This document shows, piece after piece, positions 7,563-16,129 of a stretch of 64,000 nt of DNA. Numbering within the stretch: position 1 is the first letter of the stretch; each line of letters opens with the position of its first letter. The translations under genes were made by a program, and so were the position numbers. This stretch comes from Cristatella mucedo. Taxonomy: Eukaryota; Bryozoa; Phylactolaemata; Cristatellidae. The DNA lies in assembly GCA_009760855.2 (NCBI GenBank), contig WPIO01000153.1, positions 699,001-763,000 on the forward strand, read 5' to 3'. The notes below the pieces were generated by a model, which was not told the origin of the DNA, made no database searches, and saw only the letters and a program-made list of their open reading frames with translations.

Positions 7563-8039
7563 TTGTATTCTCCAAATTTTTATTCATATACTTTCCTCAA
7601 CTTAAAATATTATTGTTTTGAGAGAGATTATATGTTATTAATGAGTCACTCGATAATTAATTTTATTATTATTGATAATGAAAAGACAAAAACAGTTGTG
7701 TTTGATATTTATTATCCTGTAATAACTTATAGTACAATTATAACTCCAAGAGATGAAGATATTTATGAGATTTTACTAATTAATGGTGTAAAATATACTA
7801 AAATGAGGCCTGAAGAAATAGAAATAGAAAATAGTCCTCGTACAACTGGATATGATCCTGCGGAAGACGTACCTTTTGAAATCTTCCAATCCATAGTCTC
7901 TTTAATTATTTCTTCAGGTATATCAAAACTCTTTTCAGAATCTTTCATTTGCTTAGTTAGTTCTATTTTTTATAGTAGGCTTCAGACCTCATACTATTTA
8001 TTTTTTCTATTTCTATTTTCTATATTTTTAAGTCTGTAA
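7563..8039 (+). pseudogene. tail of fibre 3 head region or separate small protein
   Basis: This frame continues the last segment of fibre gene 3 directly after an in-frame TAA at 7560-7562. The first ~80 codons look protein-like (NFIIIDNEKTKTVVFDIYY, RDEDIYEILLINGVKY). From about 7830 on, the plus-strand translation becomes a hydrophobic run while the opposite strand reads a coherent protein, so the real plus-strand product probably ends near 7800-7860. No family is recognised. There is no good start motif of its own, so I favour a C-terminal remnant of the fibre. Confidence 0.4.
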
Positions 8040-8271
8040 GGAACTCTTCAAAGATTGAAACTTCTCTAACTTTAACAAATATATTTGCTACTTCTGGATC
8101 AGATTGGTTAATTCTAAGTGCTTTATATTCTAATACTAGTTGTAGAGCATATAACAAAGTTGATCTGATGTCTTCAATTCTACCCATTGGATATGAACAG
8201 ATTTTAAAGTTTGAATGTGGTTGTCCTTGCGCTTCTTTAAGACAGTCTTTACTTCCTGTCTCAATGTTCAT
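7763..8271 (-). pseudogene. unidentified small element protein, interrupted
   Basis: ATG at 8269-8271 follows the start motif (minus strand AATATATAGAAG). The first 83 codons are open (RSTLLYALQLVLEYKALRI, EVANIFVKVREVSIFEEF) and stop at TAG 8020-8022. Coherent sequence continues in the same frame (KIEIEKINSMRSEAYYKK), then a further TAG and a frame change, then another coherent block (DIPEEIIKETMDWKISKG) ending at 7763. The gene converges on the fibre 3 tail and may overlap it. Family unknown; a predicted helical, charged protein. Confidence 0.5.
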
Positions 8272-8285
8272 CTTCTATATATTGT
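8272..8285 (-). promoter_or_regulatory. start-proximal TATATAGA motif
   Basis: On the minus strand CAATATATAGAAG ends directly at the ATG at 8271, matching the element's recurrent motif. Confidence 0.45.
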
Positions 8286-8326
8286 TTTTTATATTTTATC
8301 TAAATTAATTAAACTACAGGATTGGG

Positions 8327-8785
8327 TTATGCTAGTGCTGCCTCAGCGGCTTTTTGTTTTGCACTCTTACCATCAGTAATACTTGTTAGAACTGCGTACC
8401 ATTCATCTTTAACAATTCCAGTGATGTCAGGTTTAACACCAGATACTCCAGATATGACTGTAGACATTGATGGAAGTTGTGTTGCAATCCAAGTTGTATA
8501 ATCAGCAATCTCAATAGGATCATGTAGAAGAGCAACAACTTTAGATCTAACCCTTTCCTCAAGACCTGATAGAGTTTCACTTTGTCCTGCAGTAATAATC
8601 TTTTGTGCTTCAGAATCTGCTTCATCAAGATAGAATTGCTTAACAGATGTATCAGTCTTAACTGAAATATCAGAACTGAGTTGTTGTTCATCATATGCTG
8701 TCATTCTTGACCTAACCAGATAATCAACATAAGATTTAAGTGCTAATGCAGAAGTTGCTAGCATCGGATCAGTAACGGTTTCCAT
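8327..8785 (-). CDS. unidentified element protein, 152 residues, intact
   Basis: An uninterrupted frame from ATG 8783-8785 to the stop at 8327. The product is acidic to neutral, Ala/Ser-rich and probably largely helical, with no Cys. Notable stretches are LATSALALKSYVDYLVRSR, LEERVRSKVVALLHDP and a lysine/alanine-rich C-terminus (KSAKQKAAEAALA). It is preceded by TATATAGGAA, the element's start motif. I recognise no family. Intactness among broken neighbours and the shared motif support it as a real gene of the element, perhaps a virion component. Confidence 0.6.
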   Translation of the reverse strand: METVTDPMLATSALALKSYVDYLVRSRMTAYDEQQLSSDISVKTDTSVKQFYLDEADSEAQKIITAGQSETLSGLEERVRSKVVALLHDPIEIADYTTWIATQLPSMSTVISGVSGVKPDITGIVKDEWYAVLTSITDGKSAKQKAAEAALA

Positions 8786-8800
8786 TTCCTATATAATAAT
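8786..8800 (-). promoter_or_regulatory. start-proximal TATATAGG motif
   Basis: Minus-strand ATTATTATATAGGAA abuts the ATG at 8785. Confidence 0.45.
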
Positions 8801-8850
8801 ACAAAATTACATGCACACAGATTAAAGAAAAATCATTTATGACGATAATT

Positions 8851-9078
8851 TTAGAAAACTCCTGAACAAATATTATCTAGATTATTATTATAATCTTCTA
8901 TTTTATCGCAAATATCACAAATTTTAATTAAATATTCAATAATTGAATCAGGTAACATAGAAATATAAGAAAATAGATTTGTAAGCATCTTAGATCTACA
9001 AACTTTAAATCTTTTAGAACAAACACTCTGTGCAGTATTTTTAGCTCTTTCACAACATAGAATCCTTGCAATATCCAT
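8851..9078 (-). CDS. unidentified small cysteine-containing protein, 75 residues
   Basis: A short open frame from ATG 9076-9078, preceded directly by the start motif (minus AATATATAGAAA). It contains several Cys residues (ILCCERAK, VCSKRFKVC, KICDICDK) and a hydrophobic mid-section (YISMLPDSIIEYLIK). No family recognised. It is the last element gene before host DNA and could be truncated relative to a longer ancestor, but its own start signal argues it is complete at the N-terminus. Confidence 0.5.
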   Translation of the reverse strand: MDIARILCCERAKNTAQSVCSKRFKVCRSKMLTNLFSYISMLPDSIIEYLIKICDICDKIEDYNNNLDNICSGVF

Positions 9079-9092
9079 TTTCTATATATTAT
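9079..9092 (-). promoter_or_regulatory. start-proximal TATATAGA motif
   Basis: Minus-strand AATAATATATAGAAA ends at the ATG at 9078. It is one of the clearest examples of the element's motif and lies only about 20 bases from the host border. Confidence 0.45.
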
Positions 9093-9113
9093 TGAAAAAT
9101 ACTTTCATAAAAA

Positions 9114-9195
9114 TCTCCTTCTCGGCGGCAAGGGCTGCGGCCTGCTTTTGCCTCTCTGGCTCGGCAGCAACGGCTGCAGCCTGCTTTTGCCTCTC
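9114..9195 (-). pseudogene. host exon fragment with two 13-codon repeats, cut by the element
   Basis: On the minus strand two 39-base units (9195-9157 and 9156-9118) encode ERQKQAAAVAAEP and ERQKQAAALAAEK, a charged Ala/Gln-rich coiled-coil-like repeat. Immediately upstream (plus-strand 9196 and above) the minus strand reads a pyrimidine-rich run ending TTGTTGCAG, a canonical 3' splice site in front of a GAG codon. After the second unit only the first few bases of a possible third unit remain before AT-rich element sequence begins. I infer a host exon interrupted by the element. The host gene is not identified. Confidence 0.5.
9118..9195 (-). repeat. 39-base tandem repeat x2
   Basis: Two in-frame 39-base units beginning GAGAGGCAAAAGCAGGC differ at only a few positions. 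The expansion is in whole codons. Confidence 0.85.
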
Positions 9196-10779
9196 CTGCA
9201 ACAAAAACAGCAAGAAATATAGCAAGATAGCAAGAAAGGAGGCACAGTCAGCTAGGAGGCTAGGATATTCGATTGGCCGACTAGCTACCTGATAACTAAA
9301 AAGCCATGAATAGTTGACCATGAAAGAGCACGCTGTCCGACAGGCATCGTTCAAATCGACCTTTAAGGTTCAAGTTGCCAATAAATAAGCCACGACCTTC
9401 TATCGCAGTTAATTTTGGGGAATAATGTGATGGCAGTAACACTCCAGAATACAACGACTGCACTTTTTCAAAACAGTTAGGCATGCTGTAGCAAGCAAAG
9501 TAATAATAATAATAATTCATTTTCACGGTGCCCCAAGAAAATGAAATGGCATTTCCACTAGTGGGCATGAGCTGGAAAACGGAAGCAATTCAACTATCAA
9601 CACTTTAGGTACTGTCGACACCTGAGCATGTAGCATCTTCCCTGTAGTGGGCAGGCCGAGATCACGGATGCAGGTAAAAAAACAAACTGGAAATCAGCTC
9701 AGGTACTTCACATGTCCTTCGAGCCTTTAACTCTCGACCCTTGTCAAGTACACTCACTTTGATGTTGGTTCAAGGCTGAATCTTAACCAATGGGCCCAGT
9801 AAGCTCTTAAAGGGCTCAGCCCACACGAACGGGCATATCTGTGACAACAAAAGCAAAGGTAGGTATTGCATTGGCCAGAGAATAGGCTTCGGAGCAGGCT
9901 TGCTGCAGGCTACATACCACTGCATTGTTGCTAGCCAGTCGCTACACGGCAGATTGAGCTTATGCATTGTTTAACGGATTGGAGCACTAGCAAAGAGATG
10001 CCCAAAACAACCAGTAGCTATCCGTGGACTTGGATGCACCAGCATGCAAGGCACATGATCAAAGAGGGCATTGCTCCAAGAGCCGGATGTCGAGCTCTTT
10101 CTGGCAGCAGGGTCTGGCCATCAGCTGGCCAAACCATGAGAACAGTGGCCACCATAATACACTGTTTAGACTGCACGAAAGATCCCGACCCCAATAGGAG
10201 AGCTCTGATCGCTGAAGAGTTAGAGCTCAAGTGCTTCCATCGACTGTTGCTCCACAGATTCTAGGATCACGAGCCTTGCATATGCTCGGCCAAGACCTGA
10301 GCCGCTCAAGTGGCCCATCTCGCAACTTAACTGCTGTATTGTGCACACTGGCGCAACACTAGCGCACATCTATGCTGCCTAGGCGAGAGCCATCGTTCCT
10401 CAACGATGAACATGGCTCCACAGGGGAAGGCTGGCTCGGTGGCATGGCAGCCAAGACTCGTCCCTTCAGATTTCCTACGAATGACATGGATTTTGCCAAG
10501 CCTACGACACACTGTAGCCGCACCGGCCGTCAAATGAAATCCCATCGCTGTTGTGCACAGTGGGGGTGCACATCAGCTTTGGCAGGGCACCTGCCGGGTC
10601 GTAGACTGAACCAGGCAGTGGGCTTCTTGGACTAGCGGAGGCACATCTCTTGTAAGGGATGAGCTGCATGCAATGATCTGTGGCATCGGTGAAGGTTATG
10701 CTACAATACTTTTATAATAATAATATAATTCAGTTGTCTACCGACCATAGAGAATAGGTTAATGTCTATGCAGGGGCTT
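9196..10779. other. host non-coding / intron-like sequence
   Basis: This is GC-richer than the element. The end next to the exon fragment has a polypyrimidine-type acceptor on the minus strand. A short TAA microsatellite lies at 9501-9517. Several open frames of 60-100 codons exist on both strands (for example 9962-10264 plus and 10372-10635 plus), but none shows a recognisable domain, and overlapping frames on the other strand are equally open, so I do not call genes. Confidence 0.5.
9501..9517 (+). repeat. TAA microsatellite
   Basis: Perfect TAATAATAATAATAATT run. Confidence 0.9.
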
Positions 10780-10925
10780 CATATATGGCACAGGGCTCGA
10801 GCCCATGACCTCGGCCACACCTTGGTCAAGGCAAGCAACTTAAAAACTGTGCAAAGATCCAACCTTACTCAACGAATCACTGGCTGCGCCTCTAGTTCAC
10901 TGATCTGTTTTACTGTTGGCTATTA
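10780..10925 (-). mobile_element. possible tRNA-derived SINE relic
   Basis: On the minus strand there is a T-arm-like stem with the 12-base palindrome GGGCTCGAGCCC (10793-10804) that nearly matches an RNA polymerase III B box. Just upstream is an anticodon-arm-like hairpin CCTTGACCAAGG (10820-10831), and further upstream a degenerate CAGCCAGTGATT resembling an A box. The order is right for a tRNA-derived SINE head. No poly-A tail or target duplication was found and the spacing is expanded, so it would be a degraded copy. Confidence 0.35.
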
Positions 10926-10944
10926 AATCGTTATATTATAAGTT

Positions 10945-11925
10945 ATTCTTACGCGCCTCCCGTCTCGCCTGGCAATACTGGTGCAGTTTTGCAATGGTTC
11001 AGGTCCTATCTCAGTAGGAGACTCCAGAGCGTTTACATTAGTGGACAAAGGCCATCTGAGGAGATCTCTTAGTTATGGGTACGTCAGGACTCTGGGCTCG
11101 GTCCTTCTCTTCAGGGTCTATACTCTTCCTCTTGCTGCCGTGATTGCTAAGCACAGTCACGGCTTTTGCTTCTATGGTTCTTTGCTACTCAGTTGTACCT
11201 TAGCTTTCATTCATCCTAGCTCTCTATAACGTCGAATTCTCTCAACCACCTTGCAGCATGTATTGATGACAACTGTACATAGATGACAGCAAACTTCCTA
11301 AAATTAGCTGATGATTGAACACACTTACTAGTTGTGGGCAAACCACTTCACTGCACTTCTCACTGACCTGCACTGGCTGCCAGTCAAGCAGTGCATCGAC
11401 TTCAAGGTTCTTTTGCTTACTTTTAGGTCTCTTCATTCTTTGACTCCAGACGACTTATCATATCTCTTCCTCAACCAGGCCATGTATCGTACCACCTGCT
11501 TTTCGGAAAGTAACTGTTTACCTATACCTCGTACGAACGTGAAATCCTTTGGAGACGTGTTTTTTGTTGGTATGCACCCAAAGCCTGGAACTCCCTACCA
11601 ACTTCAGTCACGACATCATCTGACTTGACCACAGTTAAAAAACAATTAAAAACGTACCTATTTATGCCAGCATTTGTGGGTCCTTGTGATTCGTACTTTA
11701 TGTACTTATGCATGCTGACACTGTGCATGCTGCCACTAACCATACTTGCATGCTGACTCTGTGCATATCACCACTAACCACGTTATTATCAAGCATAATC
11801 CCATTCGCCATTCGATCGTGTTTCCTTTGCATCAAATGCAAAGCGAATAGAAGAGATTGAGTTCTCCAAGGGTGCTATACCAATTGTATTATTACTGTTT
11901 TCATTAATATTATTATTATAATTCT
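10945..11925 (+). mobile_element. LINE (L2/CR1-like) reverse-transcriptase remnant with 3' tail
   Basis: Translated pieces match non-LTR reverse transcriptase. QWFRSYLSRRLQSVYISGQ (from about 10990) and YTLPLAAVIAKH (near 11120-11155) belong to the palm region, but the catalytic YADD position is degraded to FCFYG. DLHWLPVKQCIDFKVLLLTF (11368-11427) and APKAWNSLPTS (about 11575-11610) are the conserved C-terminus. Frames change several times and stops are present. The 3' part ends in an ATT-rich tail (about 11890-11925), as in LINEs of this group. Dead copy. Confidence 0.8.
11711..11786 (+). repeat. 38-base tandem duplication in LINE 3' UTR
   Basis: Two units starting CATGCTGACACTGTGCAT (11711) and CATGCTGACTCTGTGCAT (11749) are 38 bases apart, each followed by a CACTAACCA block. 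Confidence 0.75.
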
Positions 11926-11929
11926 GATT

Positions 11930-12331
11930 AGGAGACTGGAAAGGTTAAGGCTCAAAAGCTCAAAATCGGCACTGCAAGCATGTCTCGTGTTGAATATGCA
12001 CGAAATCCACTTCCAATGTTCCAAAATAACCTTATGGTAGACGACCGTGTCAGTTCTACAGTCAAGTCTGCATACTATCAGCTATATAGCACTGCTAAAA
12101 TTTGGGCTTGTTTAGAAAGGGATACGATATCAAAGTTGTAAATGCATTTGTGAGATCCCATCTTGACTTCTGTCACTCACTGTTTGCAGGTATACCAGCC
12201 GATTCAATCAAGTGCTCAAAGCTGGTGCAAAACTCTGCAGCTATGCTTGTCTGTAGTGAATGTCACAGTTGCCACATCACACAGCTTCTCACTGACCTTC
12301 ACCGGATCCCACTCAAGCGACTCAGCGACTT
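11930..12331 (+). mobile_element. second LINE reverse-transcriptase remnant, truncated by satellite
   Basis: Reading frames give pieces typical of the region between palm and C-terminus of L2/CR1-type ORF2: STVKSAYYQLYSTAKI (about 12058-12103), then VNAFVRSHLDFCHSLFAGIP (12140-12199) and HITQLLTDLHRIPLKRLSD (12275-12331). The expected downstream C-terminus (APK-WNSLP block and 3' tail) is missing, because the sequence passes directly into satellite monomers near 12332. At least one frame change is present. Confidence 0.75.
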
Positions 12332-15300
12332 CAGCTGCTCCTTGTTACAAGCATGGCTCAATTGAATAACTCATTTCGCACAAGTTCGCAGCAGATCGCG
12401 GAATATCCATAAACTTCAAATCTGCTTTTCGGAGCGTGCCGTAGCTCGGAGCAGAGTGCTGCACCTTGTTTCATGCATTTCGCACTTGAATAACACATTT
12501 TGCACGAGTTCGCAGTAGATTGCCAAATATCTAGAAACTTTAAATCAGCTAGTCGAAGCATGCACTGGCAGGCAGCAGAGTGCTGCACCTTGTTTCAAGC
12601 ATTTCGCACTTGAAATACACATTTCGCACGAGTTCGCAGAAGATCACTAAATAACTAGAAACTTCAAATCTGCTCGTCGGAGCTTGAGCTGGCTGACAGC
12701 AGGGTGCTGCACCTTTTAACAAGCATTTCCCACGTGAATAACACATTTCGCACGAGTCCTTAGCAGATCGCGGATTATCTCGAAACTTCAAATCTGCTCT
12801 TCGGAGCATGCAGTAGCTGGCAGCAGAGTGCTGCACCTTGTTACAAGAACTGCACATTAAATAATTCATTCCTCACAAGTTCGCAGCAGATTGCGGAATA
12901 TCCAGAAACTTCAAATCTGCTTTTCGGAGCATGCAGTAGGTTGCATCAGAGTGCTGCACCTTGTTTCGTGCATTTCGCACATGAATAACACATTTCGAAC
13001 GAGTTCGCAGCAGATTGTCGAATATCTAGAAAATTCGAATCTGCTCGTCGGAGTTTGAGCTGGCTGGCAGCAGAGTGCTGCACCTTGTTTTAAGCATTTC
13101 GTACTAGAAAGACACATTTCGCACGAGTTCACAGCAGATCGCGAAATAACTATAAACTTAAAATCTGCTCGTCGGAGCGTGCACAGGCTGAAAGCAGAGT
13201 GCTGCACTTTGTTTCAATCATTTCGCACTTGAATAACAGATTTCGCACGAGTTCGCAGCAGATCTCGGAGTATCTAGAGACTTCATATCCACTTGTCGGA
13301 GCGTGTGCTTGCTGGCAGCAGAGTGCTGACCCTTGTTTCAAGGATTTCGCACGTGAATAACACATTTCGCACAAGTTTGCAGCAGATCGCGGAATATCAG
13401 GATAAGTCAAATCAGCACGGCTAAGCATAAGGTAGCTTGAAGCAGAGTGCTGCACCTTGTCGCAAGCATTTCGCCCTTGAATAACACATTTCGCACGAGT
13501 TCGCAGCAGATTGCTGAATATCTATAAACTTAAAATCTGCTCGCCAGAGCGTGCAGTAGCTAGCAGCTGATTGCTGCACCTTGCTTTAATCATTTCGCAC
13601 TTGAAAAACTCATTTCGCACGAGTTACAGCAGATCGCGGAAGATCCAGAAACTTCATATCTGCTTTTCGGAGCGAGGGGTAGCTAGCAGCAGAGTGCTGC
13701 ACCTTATTTTAAGCTTTTTGCACTTTAGTAACATATTTCGCACGAGTTCGCAGCAGATTGCAGCATATCTAGAAACTTGAAATCTGCTCTTCGGATCGTG
13801 CGGTAGCTGGCAGCAGAGTGGTGCACCTTGTTACAAGCATGGCTTGATTGAATAACTCATTTCGCACGAGTTTGCAGCAGATCGCAGAATATCCAGAAAC
13901 TTCAAATCTGCTATTAGGAGCGTGCCCTGGCTGGCAGCTGAGCGCTGCACCTTGTCGCAAGCATTTCGCCCTTGAATAACACATTTCGCACGAGTTCGAA
14001 CAGATTGCGGAATATCTAGTAACTTCAAATCTGCTCGCCGGAGCGTGCGGTAGCTAGCGGCTGATTGCTGCACCTTGCTTTAAGCATTTCGCACTTGAAA
14101 AACTGATTTCGCACGAGTTCGCAGCAGATCGCGGAATATCTAGAAACTTCAAATATGCTTTTCCGAGCGAGCAGTAGCTGGCATCAGATGGCCGCACCTT
14201 ATTTCCTGCATTTCGCACTTGAATAACACATTTTGCACGAGTTCGCAGCAGATTTCCGAATATCTAGAAAATTCTAATCTGCTCGTCGGAGCGTGAGCTG
14301 GCTGGCAGCAGAGTGCTGCACCTTGTCGCAAGCATTTCGCACTTAAAATACACATTTTTCACGAGTTCGCAGCAGGTAGCGGATTATCTAGAAACTTTAA
14401 ATCTGCTCGCCGATGCGGAGCTGGCTGGCAGCAGAGTACTGCACCTTGTTGCAAGCATTTCGCCCTTGAATGACACATTTCGCACAAGTTCGCAGCAGAT
14501 TGTGGAATATCTAGAAACCACAAATCTGCTCGCCGGAGCTTGCCGTAGCTGGTAGCTAATTGCTGCACCTTGCTTTCGGCATTTCGCACTTCAAAAACTC
14601 ATTTCGCACGAGTTCGCAGCAGATCGCAGAATATCCAGAAACTTCAAGTCTGCTATTCGGAGCGTGACCTGGCTTGCAGCAGAGTGCTGCACCTTGTTAC
14701 AACCATTTCGCAATTGAATAACTCATTTCGCACAGGTTCGCAGCAGATTGCGGAATATCCAGAAACTTCAAATCTGCTTTTTGGAGCGTGCGGTAGCTGG
14801 CATCAGAGTGCTGCACCTTGCTTTAAGCATTTCGCACTTGAAACACTGATTTCGCACGAGTTCGCAGCAGATCGCGGACTATCTAGAAACTTCAAATATG
14901 CTTTTCGGAGCGAGCAGTAGCTGGCATCAGAGTGCCGCACCTTGTTTACTGCATTTCGCACATGAATAACACATTTCGCACGAGTTCGCAGCAGATTTCC
15001 GGATATCTAGAAAATTCTAATCTGCTCGTCGGAGCGTGAGCTGGCTGGCAGCAGAGTGCTGCAACTTGTCGCAAGCATTTCGCACTTAAAATACACATTT
15101 TTCACGAGTTCGCAGCAGATAGCGGATTATCTAGAAACTTTAAATCTGCTCGCCGGTGCGGAGCTGGCTGGCAGCAGAGTGCTACAAGTTGCTCTAAGCA
15201 TTTCGCACTTAAAAAACTCATTTCGCACGAGTTCGTAGCAGATCGCAAAATATCCAGAAACTTCAAATCTGCTATTCGGAGCGTGACCTGGCTGGCAGCA

Positions 15301-16129
15301 GAGTGCTGCACCTTGTTACAACCATTTCGCAATTGAATAACTCATTTCGCACAGGTTCGCAGCAGATTGCGGAATATCCAGAAACTTCAAATCTGCTTTT
15401 TGGAGCATGCTATAGCTAGCATCAGAGTGCTGCACCTTATTTCAAGCATTTCGCACTCGAATAACACATTTCGCAAGAGTTCGCAGCAGATTGCCGAATA
15501 TCTAGAAAATTTGAATCTGCTCGTCGGAGTGTGAGTTGGCTGGCAGCAGAGTGCTGCACCTTGTCGCAAGCATTTTGCCCTTGAATGACACATTTCGCAC
15601 GAGTTTGCAACAGATTGCGGAATATCTAGAAACCTCAAATCTGCTCGCCGGAGCGTGTGGTAGCTGGCATCAGAGTGCCGCACCTTGTTTACTGCATTTC
15701 GCTCTTGAAAAACTGATTTCCCACGAGTTCGCAGCAGATCGCGAAATATCTAGAAAATTCGAATCTGCTCGTCGGAGTGTAAGCTCGCTGGCAGCAGAGT
15801 GCTGCAACTTGTCGCAAGCATTTCTCCTTTGAATAACACATTTCGCACGAGTTCGCTACAGATTGCGGAATATCTAGGAAACTGAAATCTGCTTGCCGGA
15901 GCGTGCCCTGGCTGGCAGCAGAGTGCTGCACCTTGTTTTAAGCCTTTCACACTTGAAAAACACATTTTGCACGAGTTCACAGCAGATCGCGGAATAACTA
16001 GAAACCTAAAATATGCTCGTCGGAGCGTACGCTGGCTGAGAGCAGAGTGCTGCACTTTGTTTCAATCATTTTGCACTTGAATAAAACATTTCGCACGAGT
16101 TCGCAGCAGATTGCGGAGTATCTAGAGAA

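Larger units (their letters stand above)
522..9113. mobile_element. decayed partial Polinton/adintovirus-type element
   Basis: This strikingly AT-rich block carries the morphogenesis module typical of Polinton/Maverick and adintovirus genomes: packaging ATPase, adenain-like protease, zinc ribbon, PLA2 protein, a hydrophobic minor virion-like protein and fibre-like genes, plus an HNH-AP2 endonuclease. Genes lie on both strands, tightly packed and often divergent. Major capsid, penton, protein-primed DNA polymerase and retroviral-type integrase are not seen, and no terminal inverted repeats are visible, so the copy is truncated or rearranged at both ends. Many genes have in-frame stops and frameshifts, so this is an old or inactivated endogenous viral element rather than a working one. 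Family assignment rests on motifs, not a database search. Confidence 0.85.

Noticed and set aside
8386-8694. Second minus-strand frame within 8327-8785
   Set aside because: It overlaps in another frame, is leucine/isoleucine-rich noise and has no start motif, whereas the 152-codon frame has one.
522-9113. Terminal inverted repeats or 6-base target duplication of a complete Polinton
   Set aside because: I compared the sequence around 510-540 and 9085-9125 by eye and saw no matching repeats; the element is truncated.
522-9113. Bacteriophage or prophage origin because of the tail-fibre-style repeats
   Set aside because: No phage structural, lysis or integration genes are present; the ATPase, adenain-type protease and PLA2 genes and the flanking LINEs indicate a eukaryotic virus-like element.
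9962-10635. Host protein genes in the open frames at 9962-10264 and 10372-10635
   Set aside because: No domain or codon pattern supports them, and opposite-strand frames are similarly open.
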